Below, piece by piece: positions 21,684 through 34,216 of a stretch of DNA of 64,000 nucleotides. Position 1 is the first letter of the stretch; every line of letters begins with the position of its first letter. Source of the DNA: Maea johnstoni (taxonomy: Eukaryota > Annelida > Polychaeta > Spionida > Magelonidae); the NCBI GenBank assembly GCA_963942565.1, contig OZ012686.1:59986904-60050903 (forward strand), read 5' to 3'. The translations under genes and the position numbers were made by a program. A model generated the notes under the pieces. The model was not told where the DNA came from. It made no database searches and saw only the letters and a program-made list of their open reading frames with translations.

Positions 21684-22600
21684 AATTAATATAAATATGC
21701 TTTGTCATTGTTCATAAACAGTGACAAAGGACCACCTTCTGGATTAAAAAACTTACTGGCACTAAATGACCTTTGTGTACCGATGTGCGTTCATTTATTC
21801 ATGCATTCCCACCCAACCACGCCTTCAAAATACATTGTACTAAAATGTACATCCATGGCGCTATGCAGCTCGACATTTCGGCTAGCTCAACATGTCACTT
21901 ACAATTTCTCATTCGTTTGCGAAACAAATATTGTTATCTTTACAATTAGGCATTCTATCCAGATATTAATTATCATGAAAATTGCGTAATCGACATTGAA
22001 GTGACAGCGAGGGAAGTCGACCATGTCTATATGTGACATTTCTGCTGAGTGAGACCAGAAAAAATACCGTTGCTTTGTTTTAATGGCGATTTCCCAGCCG
22101 TTTTTAAATTGATTTTTATGCGAGAAAGTTTCTTAGGGCCGCACATAAATCTTCCATATCCATATGAAATATAATGGCAACTACGATCACACCTGAGAAA
22201 ACATTTTCCTTCAACCCGAAAATGTCTAACAAAGAAAAGTCATGAGTATATTTTGACCAAGGTCGGTATGCCATATTAATGTGAGAATATGATGATTTGC
22301 AAGAACATGAAAAAATATGATTTACTTGCAGAGGTAAAAATGATACTCTTTCTTCTTTTGGCTAACATAGATGGAAGTCAATGTTGGCGTGCCTTATCGA
22401 TTGTTCAAGTTATAGAGTTTTGAGACTAAAAGAGTTGTTCACAATAATTCGTAAATTTCATTTTTGGATTGGTTAGGCTTATGCAGTTAGTTTCCTTCAT
22501 AACAAGATATTTCTTGAACCACCTATTTCCAACAATTTGCTAAAATCATTTAACAGTATCAGAGCTTCAACCAACATACCTTTGGCAAGCAATTCATGCA
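21684..22600. other. No feature recognised
   Basis: Single-copy-looking DNA with no supportable frame. Confidence 0.4.
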
Positions 22601-23869
22601 GACATTTACTATTTCCTGTAAATGGAAATTCCTTTTCCTTTTACAGATATTAAGTATCTGCGAACAGAAAATAATTTCGGTTAACAGAAAATGACTTTCC
22701 ATTTACGGAAATGAATGAATTTCCAAACAGGATAAATCATCCCTATGTCCCATAAAAGGAAAATATATTCTGTAAATAGAATGGTCCAAGAGTCCGGGCA
22801 CTTTTATTTAACTGTCTTAGGCCAAAGGATTTGAGGGTGGTTTCTAGACCAGAATTTCATGTTGAATTTGAAAGTTCATTTCTTACAAACGGCAGGTGGT
22901 TGGTTATGAGTGAAATTGGCATTTTTGTGTGATTTTGGCCCTTTTTGTATGTTTATTTTCATAAAATGTCATTTTTTCAGATCAGTGCCAGATCATGACA
23001 AATGTGGTATCAAATCAAAGCTTTCAACCATAGGAGTTTGTCCATGTGTAGTTTTGGTAGTTTCAGTGGTTGTCATGACAACGGTAGACCAAAAATCAGT
23101 CAAAAACACAGGAAAATGTTCTTTTTTGTAATTTATGTGATTTACCCTCAATCAACACACCTAAGGGCATTAGTATGGTTACTAGAAACTTCCTTACTCT
23201 TTTGTCTTGATCAATTCATGCCAATTTGATATAACTGATTTATTTTGGGTCTGATGTACAGTCCTTTGAAAATGATGATACTCCAAATGTGAAGTCTATC
23301 TACAATATGGCTTAAAATGAGTCATTTTATCAAATCAGTGTAAGATCATGATGCGGTATCAAATTGAAGGTCTCAATCGTGGGGGCTCATTCATATGCAT
23401 TTTTGTAGTAGTTGCCATGGCAACGCCAGTCAAGAATTAGTCAAAAACATCAAAATATTGGCATTTCTGTGATACGTTAGTGTAACTTACCATAAGTCAA
23501 TAGACATGTGGTCTTCAGTATGGTTATTAAAAACTTCCTTGCTCTTGATCAATTCATGCCAATTGCCTTTGACCCTAGAAAACCTAGGTCTGAATACAGT
23601 CCTTTAATAATGGCAATGCCAATGCAGTGTCTATCCACGATATTGCTTAAAGTTACTGTCATTTTGATCCATCTACTCTCTCCCCTAGAAGGGTAATTAT
23701 TATGGTATTCTGCTATATGTATAAAGTCTTCCTAAAAAAATAACTATTTTTGGTTAATATCAGTATTTTAGTAGATAAAAATACAGTAACTTTACCGTTG
23801 TAAGGTTTTTAAAATAAAATACTCGTACTTCAGGATTAGTTCCCTTTATCATGGAAATATATTCATCTA

Positions 23870-24135
23870 AATAAGGTTAAGTTTTTACCTGCAGCCAAAT
23901 TAAATAAGGAAACTTTGATAGACAAATGCTGCAGTGTCTTAGTTTTGCAATATGTGCACTTATATGATAATGAAGTGGTCATTATCATTTAAAGGGAAAT
24001 GGTGAAGCAAGACACCATAATTAAGACACATCATATAAGTGCACATATTGCAAGGCTAACAATCTTCAGCATTTGTCTATCAAAGTTTCCTCATCTAATA
24101 TGGCAGCTAGTAAAGATTCAACCTTGTTTTATATA
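23870..24135. repeat. Nested palindrome, about 110-bp arms
   Basis: GGAAACTTTGATAGACAAAT and GCAATATGTGCACTTATATG in the left arm recur inverted in the right arm (24030-24100), separated by about 60 bp. A foldback MITE-like structure with no coding content. Confidence 0.75.
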
Positions 24136-24140
24136 AATGT

Positions 24141-24222
24141 ACAGTGGAACCCCTGTAATGTGGACACCCATGGGACCAGGCTAAATGTCAACAGTAGAGA
24201 GGTGTCCATGATAGAGGGACAG
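24141..24222. mobile_element. Half of a Tigger-like MITE
   Basis: It begins ACAGTGGAACCCCTGTAATG and continues with GTGGACACCCATGGGACC, the form of pogo/Tigger ends in many animals. No matching right end is found, so it is truncated. Confidence 0.5.
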
Positions 24223-25141
24223 CTGTGACTGTGAGTGCAGAGCATTAGACGGCATAATGTCACCATTTTAGATAACCAACAGGTATTTAGTGTGTGTTTC
24301 TATCTATATCAATGGAAACTGAACAAAAACAGTTGGATTTACATTGACAACACGTTAACTGATTGTTTTGGATGGCCAAAGCAAATAGATGTTGGGGCAG
24401 TCAGCCATGGGCCAGTGTGGGTTTTATCAAAACATACTTGCTCTTTACTTGATCAATTCATGCCAATTTTATATGATCAAAATATTTTGGCTCTGAGGTA
24501 CAGTCCTTTGAAAAAGATCAAAATGCAAATTGTTGGCTACCGTTGCCATGGCAACCACTAAAACTACTAAAACTACATATAAATAAGCTCCTACGGTTCA
24601 GAGCTTTAATTTGATACCATACTTGTCATGATCTGACACTGATCTGAAAAAATACTCATTGTGCAAATAAACATACAAAAAAGTGCCAAAATCACACACA
24701 AATGCCAATTTTACCCATAACCCACCACCTGCCGTTTGTAGGAAATGGATATTCAGATCCAGCATAAAATTCTGCTCTAGTAACCACTCTCAAACCTTTT
24801 GGCCTCCTACGGTTAAATAAAAGTGCCTGGGCTCTTGACCCGAAATTCATTATCTGTAAGTTCACAGAAAAAAAGAGATATTTTCATTTATAGAAAGTCA
24901 TTTTCTGTTTATGGGAAATAAATTTTCGGTGATGGAAAGTCATTTTCATTTTACGGAAAATGAAATTCTATTTCCACTTTTTTCACAATAGAGTTTTGTC
25001 ATTGATAATTTTGCAGAATGACTCTTCTGCCTTGAAATACATTGATAAATGCCCAAATATGCTACCCATGAGGAGTTGCAGGTACTTTTCATGAAAAACG
25101 ATGACTGCATGTCTAAAATGATCTTTTTGAATATTTTTCAG

Positions 25142-25253
25142 ACAAAGACGAAAACAACCCCAGTTGGCGCACCTTGTTCTATAATTTCTCCCAAGATACC
25201 AGTTTCCATGGTGTTCGCTACATAACGTTGGAAACGCGCTTTAAACTGAGAAG
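25142..25253 (+). CDS. Exon 1: DEG/ENaC cytosolic N-terminal segment
   Basis: Acceptor ATTTTTCAG and donor AAG|GTAAAT bound 112 nt. The frame reads NNPSWRTLFYNFSQDTSFHG, then VRYITLETRFKLRR. The TSFHGVRYI core is the conserved His-Gly motif just before TM1 of acid-sensing, epithelial and peptide-gated sodium channels, known in the family to influence gating. Basic residues at the end (FKLRR) fit a positive-inside flank. It starts in phase 1, so at least one upstream exon is missing. Confidence 0.85.
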
Positions 25254-25572
25254 GTAAATGCCATTTACTTAAGGTAGCTCATGGGGTTAATTACTTTCAC
25301 TCGGTTTTCCTCTACCCTTTTTTAATTCTTCAAGAAAATATTGCTTCTTATCATGTCTCATCCCCAATCAATAAAGTGATGTACAATATACCATTCACTC
25401 ACGATAACAACAGTAGAGAGTGGACTGTAATATCTAATTTTCCTTAGCATATTTATAGAAAACATTCTCATATAGAGGTGAATTCGTCTGAACATTTCTG
25501 TAAATATTCATAAGCTTATACTAGGTCGTCTTTAACGGGATTCTAGGTTGAGTTATGTGAATCCGGTGTAGC

Positions 25573-25868
25573 GGGGGGGGGGGGGGGTCCGATGCTTGTG
25601 CCGTGTGCAAAATAATTTCTTCAATGAAAGCCCTTCAGCTCGGCCGTGGCCTCGTAAAAAGCACCAACTTTCATTTATTTTCGAGACTTATTCTGTCAAT
25701 ATGAAATTGAAATTTGGGCGTTCCCACACAAGGAAACTGCTCGTAATATATGTTTAGGTCGTCTGCTACACTGTGGCCAAATAGATCCCCTATATTCCCC
25801 AAGCGCATTCGATAAAATGCAATATTTTTGCACACGGCACAAGGATCGGAACCCCCCCCTCCCCCCTG
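25573..25868. mobile_element. About 296-bp hAT-like MITE in intron 1
   Basis: Ends are inverted: a left G run then TCCGATGCTTGTGCCGTGTG, mirrored at the right before a C run ending CCTG. The 10-bp sequence CCGGTGTAGC lies directly outside both ends (25563-25572 and 25869-25878), a clear target-site duplication with one or two bases of ambiguity. An 8-bp-class duplication with a CAGGG-like end fits hAT. Confidence 0.75.
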
Positions 25869-26347
25869 CCGGTGTAGCATTCCTCGTTCATCTTTTTTTT
25901 TATTTGGGGGTAATTTTGATCGTGTTGCAGATGTAATGCGCCCCAGGTTTCCCATTTACGATAAATAATTTCTCTGGGGGATGCTTAGTATGGCGTTTAC
26001 TCAAACCATTTTCTTTTGTGCACCAAAAAGCTTCTCTGCTGTTGATAGTTTAAACTGGGGATTCAACCATAATTCAATTATCCGCCATAGTTGTGTAACT
26101 TTTTCACAATATAGAAAGGCAAGTGCAGCAGTTTCTTTTTCATCACAATATAATGTTTCTCCTTTACCTTCCTCTAATTTGACAAATCAGACCGTACAAA
26201 GTATGTATTGCCCAATACGTATTCTCATGAGGAATACATATAGCATCACAACACTACTTTCTAAGCAGGTTGTAAGGTTATTTGCGTAAAAGATATTAAA
26301 AGAATATGCATGGCATTTTCAAACGGAGCTCCTCTCCACAATGATTT

Positions 26348-26556
26348 AGGGCCTGCCCTTATGGCCATGTGGTCTGAGGCATTGCAATTGACTGCTAGCT
26401 GTCTCTCACCACTGCCCGGGTTCGAATCCCTCCCCGGGCATGTGAGACTTGGTGTAATTGGGTGGTTTTAACCGGGTACTCCGCTTTCCTCCGCCCTGTT
26501 ACAACTGGATAGTCATGGCTTATCCGCAATATGGCAATAAGTGACCAAATTCCAAA
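26348..26556 (+). mobile_element. tRNA-derived SINE in intron 1
   Basis: A tRNA-like head with an A-box-like stretch (ATGTGGTCTGAGGC) and a clear B box GGTTCGAATCC, then a central region GGTTTTAACCGGGTACTCCG and CTTTCCTCCGCC typical of widespread animal SINEs. The tail half (GTTACAACTGGATAGTCATG, GCAATATGGCAATAAGTGAC) matches the minus-strand SINE at 11155-11289. Confidence 0.75.
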
Positions 26557-26559
26557 TTT

Positions 26560-27185
26560 CAGAAATGCGGAGGAAAGATCTCAACGGAAGGAGGCGTATC
26601 ACATTTCCTTCGTTTTTTTACTCCTTTCAAATGTTATAACAATTTCTTTCAGAATTGTGTCAAAAATGAAAAGTGCCTTTTCTTTGATCCTATATTTACA
26701 AATTAACCCCATCCGCCACATTATCCCTCATTTAAAAGTGGAATGACGTGAACGTTTTTTACGAGCACTAAGATTCTGTTACATTAGTGTATGTTTCGCT
26801 TACTTTGATCTTCGGAATACACCCAGTTTGATTAAACGTTAGCAGCTGCCTTAAATCACCAAAAACATACCGTTTCATGATAGAATGCATTAAGCAATCT
26901 GGGAAAACATGATTACACGACGCACTAAACGCAACTGCCCTTGAGCAGATTCTTTTTGATACATGTACTTTTAGATCAACAATGGACTTATCCTTTGCCT
27001 TTTCTGCTATAAGTGCTGTAGAGTTTTGTCTATAGCCACCTCCTCAGTTATGGTAATGCGTAATCGTGACTAGAAAGTTGATGATTGTGAAAGAAGCCGG
27101 AGTAGTTAGGTCACACCTCCATCACATTTCAGGTACCATTCTTCTGAGTTTTTATTGAATTCGTTTCTACTGAGGTGTTTGGAAG
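26560..27185. other. Intron 1, remainder
   Basis: No supportable feature. Short frames lack motifs. Confidence 0.4.
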
Positions 27186-27190
27186 TGACA

Positions 27191-29283
27191 AGTACAGCAA
27201 AGACACAAGACATGTCTTTCTACTCTGCTTATTTCTTTCAGATTACTGTGGATGTTACTGGTTCTTGGTATGACAGTGCTGTTCATATACATCACAGCAA
27301 AGCGTGTTCAGTACTGTTAGTAAAGACACAAGACATGTCTTTCTACTCCGCTTATTTCTTTCAGATTACTGTGGATGTTGCTGGTTCTTGGTATGACAGT
27401 ACTGTTCATATACATCACAGCAAAGCGTTTCGAGTACTGTTAGTAAAGACACAAGACATGTCTTTCTACTCCACTTATTTCTTTCAGATTACTGTGGCTG
27501 TTGCTGGTTCTTGGTATGACAGTGCTGTTCATATACATCCCAGCAAAGCGTGTCAAGTACTGTTAGTAAAGACACAAGACATGTCTTTCTACTCCGCTTA
27601 TTTCTTTCAGATTACTGTGGATGTTGCTGGTTCTTGGTATGACAGTGCTCTTCATATACATCACAGCAAAGAGTGTCCAGTACTATGAGTAAAGACACAA
27701 GACATGTCTTTCTACTATGCTTATTTCTTTCAGATTACTGTGGCTGTTGCTGGTTCTTGGTATGACAGTGCTCTTCATATACATCACAGCAAAGAGTGTC
27801 CAGTACTATTAGTAAAGACACAAGACATGTCTTTCTACTCTGCTTATTTCTTTCAGATTACTATGGCTGTTATTGGTTCTTGGTATGACAGTGCTGTTTA
27901 TATACATCCCAGCAAAGCGTGTCCAGTACTATTAGTAAAGACACAAGACATGTCTTTCTACTCCGCTTATTTCTTTCAGATTACTGTGGCTGTTGCTGGT
28001 TCTTGGTATGACAGTGCTGTTTATATACATCACAGCAAAGCGTGTCCAGTACTGTTAGTAAAGACACAAGACATGTCTTTCTACTCCGCTTATTTCTTTC
28101 AGATTACTGTGGCTGTTGCTGGTTCTTGGTATGACAGTGCTGTTCATATACATCACAGCAAAGCGTTTCGAGTACTGTTAGTAAAGACACAAGACATGTC
28201 ATTCTACTCTGCTTATTTCTTTCAGATTACTGTGGCTGTTGCTGGTTCTTGGTATGACAGTGCTGTTCATATACATCACAGCAAAGCGTGTTCAGTACTG
28301 TTAGTAAAGACACAAGACATGTCTTTCTACTCCGCTTATTTCTTTCAGATTACTGTGGATGTTGCTGGTTCATGGTATGACAGTGCTCTTCATATACATC
28401 ACAGCAAAGCGTGTCCAGTACTGTTAGTAAAGACACAAGACATGTCTTTCTACTCCGCTTATTTCTTTCAGATTACTGTGGATGTTGCTGGTTCTTGGTA
28501 TGACAGTGCTCTTCATATACATCACAGCAAAGCGTGTTCAGTACTATTAGTAAAGACACAAGACATGTCTTTCTACTCCGCTTATTTCTTTCAGATTACT
28601 GTGGCTGTTGCTGGTTCTTGGTATGACAGTGCTGTTCATATACATCCCAGCAAAGCGTGTCCAGTACTGTTAGTAAAGACACAAGACATGTCTTTCTACT
28701 CCACTTATTTCTTTCAGATTACTGTGGCTGTTGCTGGTTCTTGGTATGACAGTGCTGTTCATATACATCCCAGCAAAGCGTGTCAAGTACTGTTAGTAAA
28801 GACACAAGACATGTCTTTCTACTCCGCTTATTTCTGTCAGATTACTGTGGATGTTGCTGGTTCTTGGTGTGACAGTGCTGTTCATATACATCACAGCAAA
28901 GCGTGTCCAGTACTGCTAGTAAAGACACAAGACATGTCTTTCTACTCTGCTTATTTCTTTCAGATTACTGTGGCTGTTGCTGGTTCTTGGTATGACAGTG
29001 CTGTTCATATACATCACAGCAAAGCGTGTTCAGTACTATTAGTAAAGACACAAGACATGTCTTTCTACTCCGCTTATTTCTTTCAGATTACTGTGGCTGT
29101 TGCTGGTTCTTGGTATGACAGTGCTGTTCATATACATCCCAGCAAAGCGTGTCCAGTACTGTTAGTAAAGACACAAGACATGTCTTTCTACTCTGCTTAT
29201 TTCTTTCAGATTACTGTGGCTGTTACTGGTTCTTGGTATGACAGTGCTCTTCATATACATCACAGCAAAGCGTGTCAAGTACT
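27191..29283 (+). repeat. 123-bp tandem array, 17 copies of splice acceptor plus TM1-coding start
   Basis: The junction TTTCTTTCAG|ATTACTGTGG recurs with an exact 123-bp step at 27241, 27364, 27487 and so on to 29209 (last base of each acceptor), 17 times, with no indels that I can see. Each unit is about 48 bp of intron end (TTAGTAAAGACACAAGACAT, then the pyrimidine tract) plus about 75 bp coding in exon 2. In the channel frame each copy reads LLW(M/L)LLVLGMTVLFIYIT, then AKRVQYC, then TAG. Only the last copy continues into the rest of exon 2. Variation is limited to a few sites per unit. One +1 frame is open through most of the array because 123 is divisible by three; it does not match the channel. 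Confidence 0.95.
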
Positions 29284-29377
29284 TCCTCACTAATCCCAAG
29301 TCTGTCAACGTGGAGATCCTCTACAACTCCTCATTAGTCTTCCCCGCCGTCACACTATGCAATCAAAACTTTCTCAA
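29210..29377 (+). CDS. Exon 2: DEG/ENaC TM1 and post-TM1 region
   Basis: 168 nt, using the last acceptor of the tandem array and donor TCAA|GTAAGA. Joined to exon 1 (phase 2) it reads RRLLWLLLVLGMTVLFIYIT, then AKRVKYFLTNPKSVNVEIL and YNSSLVFPAVTLCNQNFLK. The hydrophobic run of about 20 residues is the first transmembrane helix. V(F)PAVTLCN is the hallmark segment directly after TM1 in DEG/ENaC channels. An NSS glycosylation sequon precedes it, as expected outside the membrane. Confidence 0.9.
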
Positions 29378-29425
29378 GTAAGACAATACTCATAGCTTTT
29401 GTTAGTGTTAGTTGAGTCCGCATCA

Positions 29426-29769
<344 letters not shown>

Positions 29770-29803
29770 ATCATATTAGAATGAAACCTCTGGTTACTTG
29801 CAG

Positions 29804-29892
29804 AGCTTCGCCCGTTCATGGAGCTGATATGTATGATGTGCTGACAGAGACTATGACGAACTTACGCAAAGATAAGATGAAGAAGGATGACG
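29804..29892 (+). CDS. Exon 3: linker after the post-TM1 segment
   Basis: Acceptor TTACTTGCAG, donor GACG|GTAGGG, 89 nt. The frame from exon 2 continues KASPVHGADMYDVLTETMTN, then LRKDKMKKDD. It is polar and charged with helical character, like the stretch that leads into the finger region of channel ectodomains, and it holds no cysteine. It ends in phase 1, the phase of all following domain exons. Confidence 0.75.
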
Positions 29893-31800
29893 GTAGGGAG
29901 GAGTGTATATAGTGATGTGTCTATGTGTATGTGGGGGTGGCCCCGATTCCTAAGTAGTTTAAAGTGTAACTCTACCTTCAAAATTAAAAAAAAGATATGT
30001 TTAAGAGCACAATGTCACCTTTATTAGGACACCTTGATTACAATTGATTGAGATATTTAAATTTGTATCTTGCAAAATACAGCAAATTACTGCCTCAGTA
30101 GTTTCATGGAGCGACCCATTTTGGACCTTATCAGAGCTCGCCAGAAAGAGAATGTGATGTCATGTATTTACATGCAGTTCTACATCCAGGCTGAAGGTTA
30201 TTCAGAACACGAACATGAACCTTATACATGCTCTCATAAGTAAATGACTTTCAAAGAGGAAAGTGATGTATCAGGCACTGTCTTTGTATATATCTTTATA
30301 GCGCAAGCTATATCTTTTGGAGGTATAACAGGTTTTGTGAAGGAAAAAGACCAGTAGCAAAGGAGTTATGGATGAGCTTTAGAGCTCAAGAAATTCTACC
30401 AGTTTACAAAATAGACTGGTATTTACTGTTCTTGCACTGTTCTCACACTGTTATTTTGTGATGAAAGAAAAAGGGAAGTTTGCAATTAGTAAACTGTGCG
30501 TGTATTGTCAGTGTCAGCCTCTCAGGAATTGACTGCAATACACATTAATCTCAAAGGAATTGCATCTGCCCTCGATAGTTTCCCAAAGCTTTACCAAGGA
30601 GGTTAACTGCAATTCACATCATCTGGGCACAATTTATTCAAATTCGAAATCAAAGTAGAGTAACAAATTACAAGTACAAACATGTTAGAGGCATATTGAT
30701 AAGCAGGTGTCATACTACTTAGACCCTGTCATCACGATTAGACCCAGTGGTAAGAAAATCACCATGATTTGATAGAGATGAATTAAATAAATATAATAGC
30801 CAAGTATAGAAGCTACTTGCCCTGATCCCGCGGTTAAGTTAGAGTTGAATAACGTTAAAAGATCAGAAATCAGAAATTAACCAGAAAAATAGGGCTTCCG
30901 GGTGCATTGCCGTTCTGCCTCGTGCATAAATTTATTGTAAACGACGTAACTGTCGCTACGAGTTAAACACCATGTTGAGTGGAGAAATAACAGTATTGGT
31001 TAGGTCGACATATCAATTCTTAGATTACCAATTGTCCGGCTAGTGTGGTGCCCTTATACCTTTAAATAGTTTACAAGCAAGTTACACTGTATGCGGATAT
31101 TCATGAGGTATTTATTGTCGAGACCCCAGAGTCGGGAAGAGTGCAAGGGACATCCTCTCCATCTTATCTATCACCCTCCCTTTGTCTGAGTGTCCTCCAA
31201 TACACCTCGAGAATATATTTGCCTGATATTCTCCAGATATCTATCATTGTCCCGACATCAACCCCATTTATTGGCTTTTCTACAAGCCAGTATAATGACT
31301 CTCCCGGCTCCAGTGCACATCTTTCGTCGAAATATGGATCCGTAGAATGATTTTTTTTTCATACATTGTCAGATTTAGTTAATGTTAGGAAACCACAATA
31401 ATAATATTTACATTTATGCCTTTTAACTACAAGACTATTGCAAATACACAAACGTTCAGTCAGTACACTGATAAAATGGGTTTATTTCTATGTTGTTGAT
31501 TTTTGGGGGTGGGGGTGATCTGTATGTGAATACATTCCGGTCTGTACATCGTTGACATAGACATTATGATTATTAAACTGTAGTAAGGCAGTTAAAGAGG
31601 AATATTTGTTGCGGTATTATGAAACCAGATAGCCACGAAACCATCTACCAATTGTATTGTGATGATGGTATTTGTATAAAAGCTATTGATTATTGATTAC
31701 CTATTTGTAACAAGTAAAGGATTTCATTCATTTAAGCAGAGACAAGCGTGGGGACAATATATATCTGTGTGTATCATTCTAAGTTAATCTATAGGCAGTT

Positions 31801-32067
31801 ATGGAAAATCTCCTTGGTATTCAACCATAGGAATTCGTACCAGTATACTCTAAAGATGAGGGTGTGTCAGACTCTGAGGACAGCGACCTGGAGGGAAATT
31901 CTGATTCTGAACAAGTGGAAAATACAGACTGGTGTGAATGTGAAGTCTGTGTGTCTCTATCTACGCAGGAATGTATCTGTTTCCAAGAGTGGGATATTCT
32001 GAAGGAAAAACTTGAGGTTGAAGATGTTGACTACGTAACACAGCAAATAGTCTTTGATGTTACCTGA
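31801..32067 (+). pseudogene. P2X7 C-terminal-domain-like fragment, copy 1
   Basis: From ATG at 31801 the frame reads MENLLGIQP, an in-frame TAG (31828-31830), then EFVPVYSKDEGVSDSEDSD and NTDWCECEVCVSLSTQECIC, then FQEWDILKEKLEVEDVDYV. The WCxCxxC...ECxC pattern after an acidic stretch is that of the P2X7 intracellular (ballast) domain, which in invertebrates also occurs apart from channels in multicopy genes. The premature stop and the early end after about 89 codons make this a remnant; the later Cys/Trp part of the domain is missing. Confidence 0.65.
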
Positions 32068-34216
32068 CTGAATTATTCAGTACTGGCAGTGCTCCTATGT
32101 TGCATCCATACGATTCAAAAGTTTGAAGGTAGAGCGAGCACCAGCTATTCCAACAACAAGTAGGGGTTTTCTCAATAATTGATACAACTATGCAAGTTTT
32201 TAATGGAGTACCAGCTTCGAAAAAGTTATTCTTTCTATTGCAAAAGGGCTGCCCCATGTGAAAAATGGAAGAGGGGAATTACCAAATAAATCTTTCAGCA
32301 CCAAAACTAAGTGAGATTAAACGTATATAGTGATGTGTCTATGTGTATGTGGGGGTGGCCCCGATTCCTAAGTAGTTTAAAGTGTAACTCTACCTTCAAA
32401 ATTAAAAAAAGATATGTTTAAGAGCACAATGTCACCTTTATTAGGACACCTTGATTACAATTGATTGAGATATTTAAATTTGTATCTTGCAAAATACAGC
32501 AAATTACTGCCTCAGTAGTTTCATGGAGCGACCCATTTTGGACCTTATCAGAGCTCGCCAGAAAGAGAATGTGATGTCATGTATTTACATGCAGTTCTAC
32601 ATCCAGGCTGAAGGTTATTCAGAACACGAACATGAACCTTATACATGCTCTCATAAGTAAATGACTTTCAAAGAGGAAAGTGATGTATCAGGCACTGTCT
32701 TTGTATATATCTTTATAGCGCAAGCTATATCTTTTGGAGGTATAACAGGTTTTGTGAAGGAAAAAGACCAGTAGCAAAGGAGTTATGGATGAGCTTTAGA
32801 GCTCAAGAAATTCTACCAGTTTACAAAATAGACTGGTATTTACTGTTCTTGCACTGTTCTCACACTGTTATTTTGTGATGAAAGAAAAAGGGAAGTTTGC
32901 AATTAGTAAACTGTGCGTGTATTGTCAGTGTCAGCCTCTCAGGAATTGACTGCAATACACATTAATCTCAAAGGAATTGCATCTGCCCTCGATAGTTTCC
33001 CAAAGCTTTACCAAGGAGGTTAACTGCAATTCACATCATCTGGGCACAATTTATTCAAATTCGAAATCAAAGTAGAGTAACAAATTACAAGTACAAACAT
33101 GTTAGAGGCATATTGATAAGCAGGTGTCATACTACTTAGACCCTGTCATCACGATTAGACCCAGTGGTAAGAAAATCACCATGATTTGATAGAGATGAAT
33201 TAAATAAATATAATAGCCAAGTATAGAAGCTACTTGCCCTGATCCCGCGGTTAAGTTAGAGTTGGATAACGTTAAAAGATCAGAAATCAGAAATTAACCA
33301 GAAAAATAGGGCTTCCGGGTGCATTGCCGTTCTGCCTCGTGCATACATTTATTGTAAACGACGTAACTGTCGCTACGAGTTAAACACCATGTTGAGTGGA
33401 GAAATAACAGTATTGGTTAGGTCGACATATCAATTCTTAGATTACCAATTGTCCGGCTAGTGTGGTGCCCTTATACCTTTAAATAGTTTACAAGCAAGTT
33501 ACACTGTATGCGGATATTCATGAGGTATTTATTGTCGAGACCCCAGAGTCGGGAAGAGTGCAAGGGACATCCTCTCCATCTTATCTATCACCCTCCCTTT
33601 GTCTGAGTGTCCTCCAATACACCTCGAGAATATATTTGCCTGATATTCTCCAGATATCTATCATTGTCCCGACATCAACCCCATTTATTGGCTTTTCTAC
33701 AAGCCAGTATAATGACTCTCCCGGCTCCAGTGCACATCTTTCGTCGAAATATGGATCCGTAGAATGATTTTTTTTCATACATTGTCAGATTTAGTTAATG
33801 TTAGGAAACCACAATAATAATATTTACATTTATGCCTTTTAACTACAAGACTATTGCAAATACACAAACGTTCAGTCAGTACACTGATAAAATGGGTTTA
33901 TTTCTATGTTGTTGATTTTTGGGGGTGGGGGTGATCTGTATGTGAATACATTCCGGTCTGTACATCGTTGACATAGACATTATGATTATTAAACTGTAGT
34001 AAGGCAGTTAAAGAGGAATATTTGTTGCGGTATTATGAAACCAGATAGCCACGAAACCATCTACCAATTGTATTGTAATGATGGTATTTGTATAAAAGCT
34101 ATTGATTATTGATTACCTATTTGTAACAAGTAAAGGATTTCATTCATTTAAGCAGAGACAAGCGTGGGGACAATATATATCTGTGTGTATCATTCTAAGT
34201 TAATCTATAGGCAGTT

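Larger units (their letters stand above)
22605..24985. mobile_element. 2.4-kb inverted-repeat element with internal repeats
   Basis: The left arm (about 22605-23115) and right arm (about 24520-24985) are mirror copies at roughly 80 percent by eye. Inner arms share GCACTTTTATTTAAC, AACGGCAGGTGGT and a box GGTTGCCATGGCAACG-like. Outer arms are arrays of GTAAATGGAAA/TTTCCATTTAC palindromes. Between them, a unit containing TTGATCAATTCATGCCAATT and TACAGTCCTTTGA recurs near 23208, 23546 and 24450. There is no transposase frame. A smaller palindrome (23870-24135) and a Tigger-like half element lie inside. The architecture resembles the element at 16.5-18.6 kb, but the sequences differ. Confidence 0.7.

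Noticed and set aside
27155-29293. A large repetitive protein of 41-residue units (ITVDVAGSWYDSAVHIHHSK...)
   Set aside because: This frame is open only because the DNA repeat is 123 bp, a multiple of three. It crosses splice acceptors and does not join the channel exons. The frame that matches DEG/ENaC TM1 is a different one.
31141-31350. 69-residue frame kept in all three 2.4-kb units, as a possible gene
   Set aside because: Its preservation follows from the near identity of the units. It has no motif, and an overlapping opposite-strand frame is equally open in copies 2 and 3.
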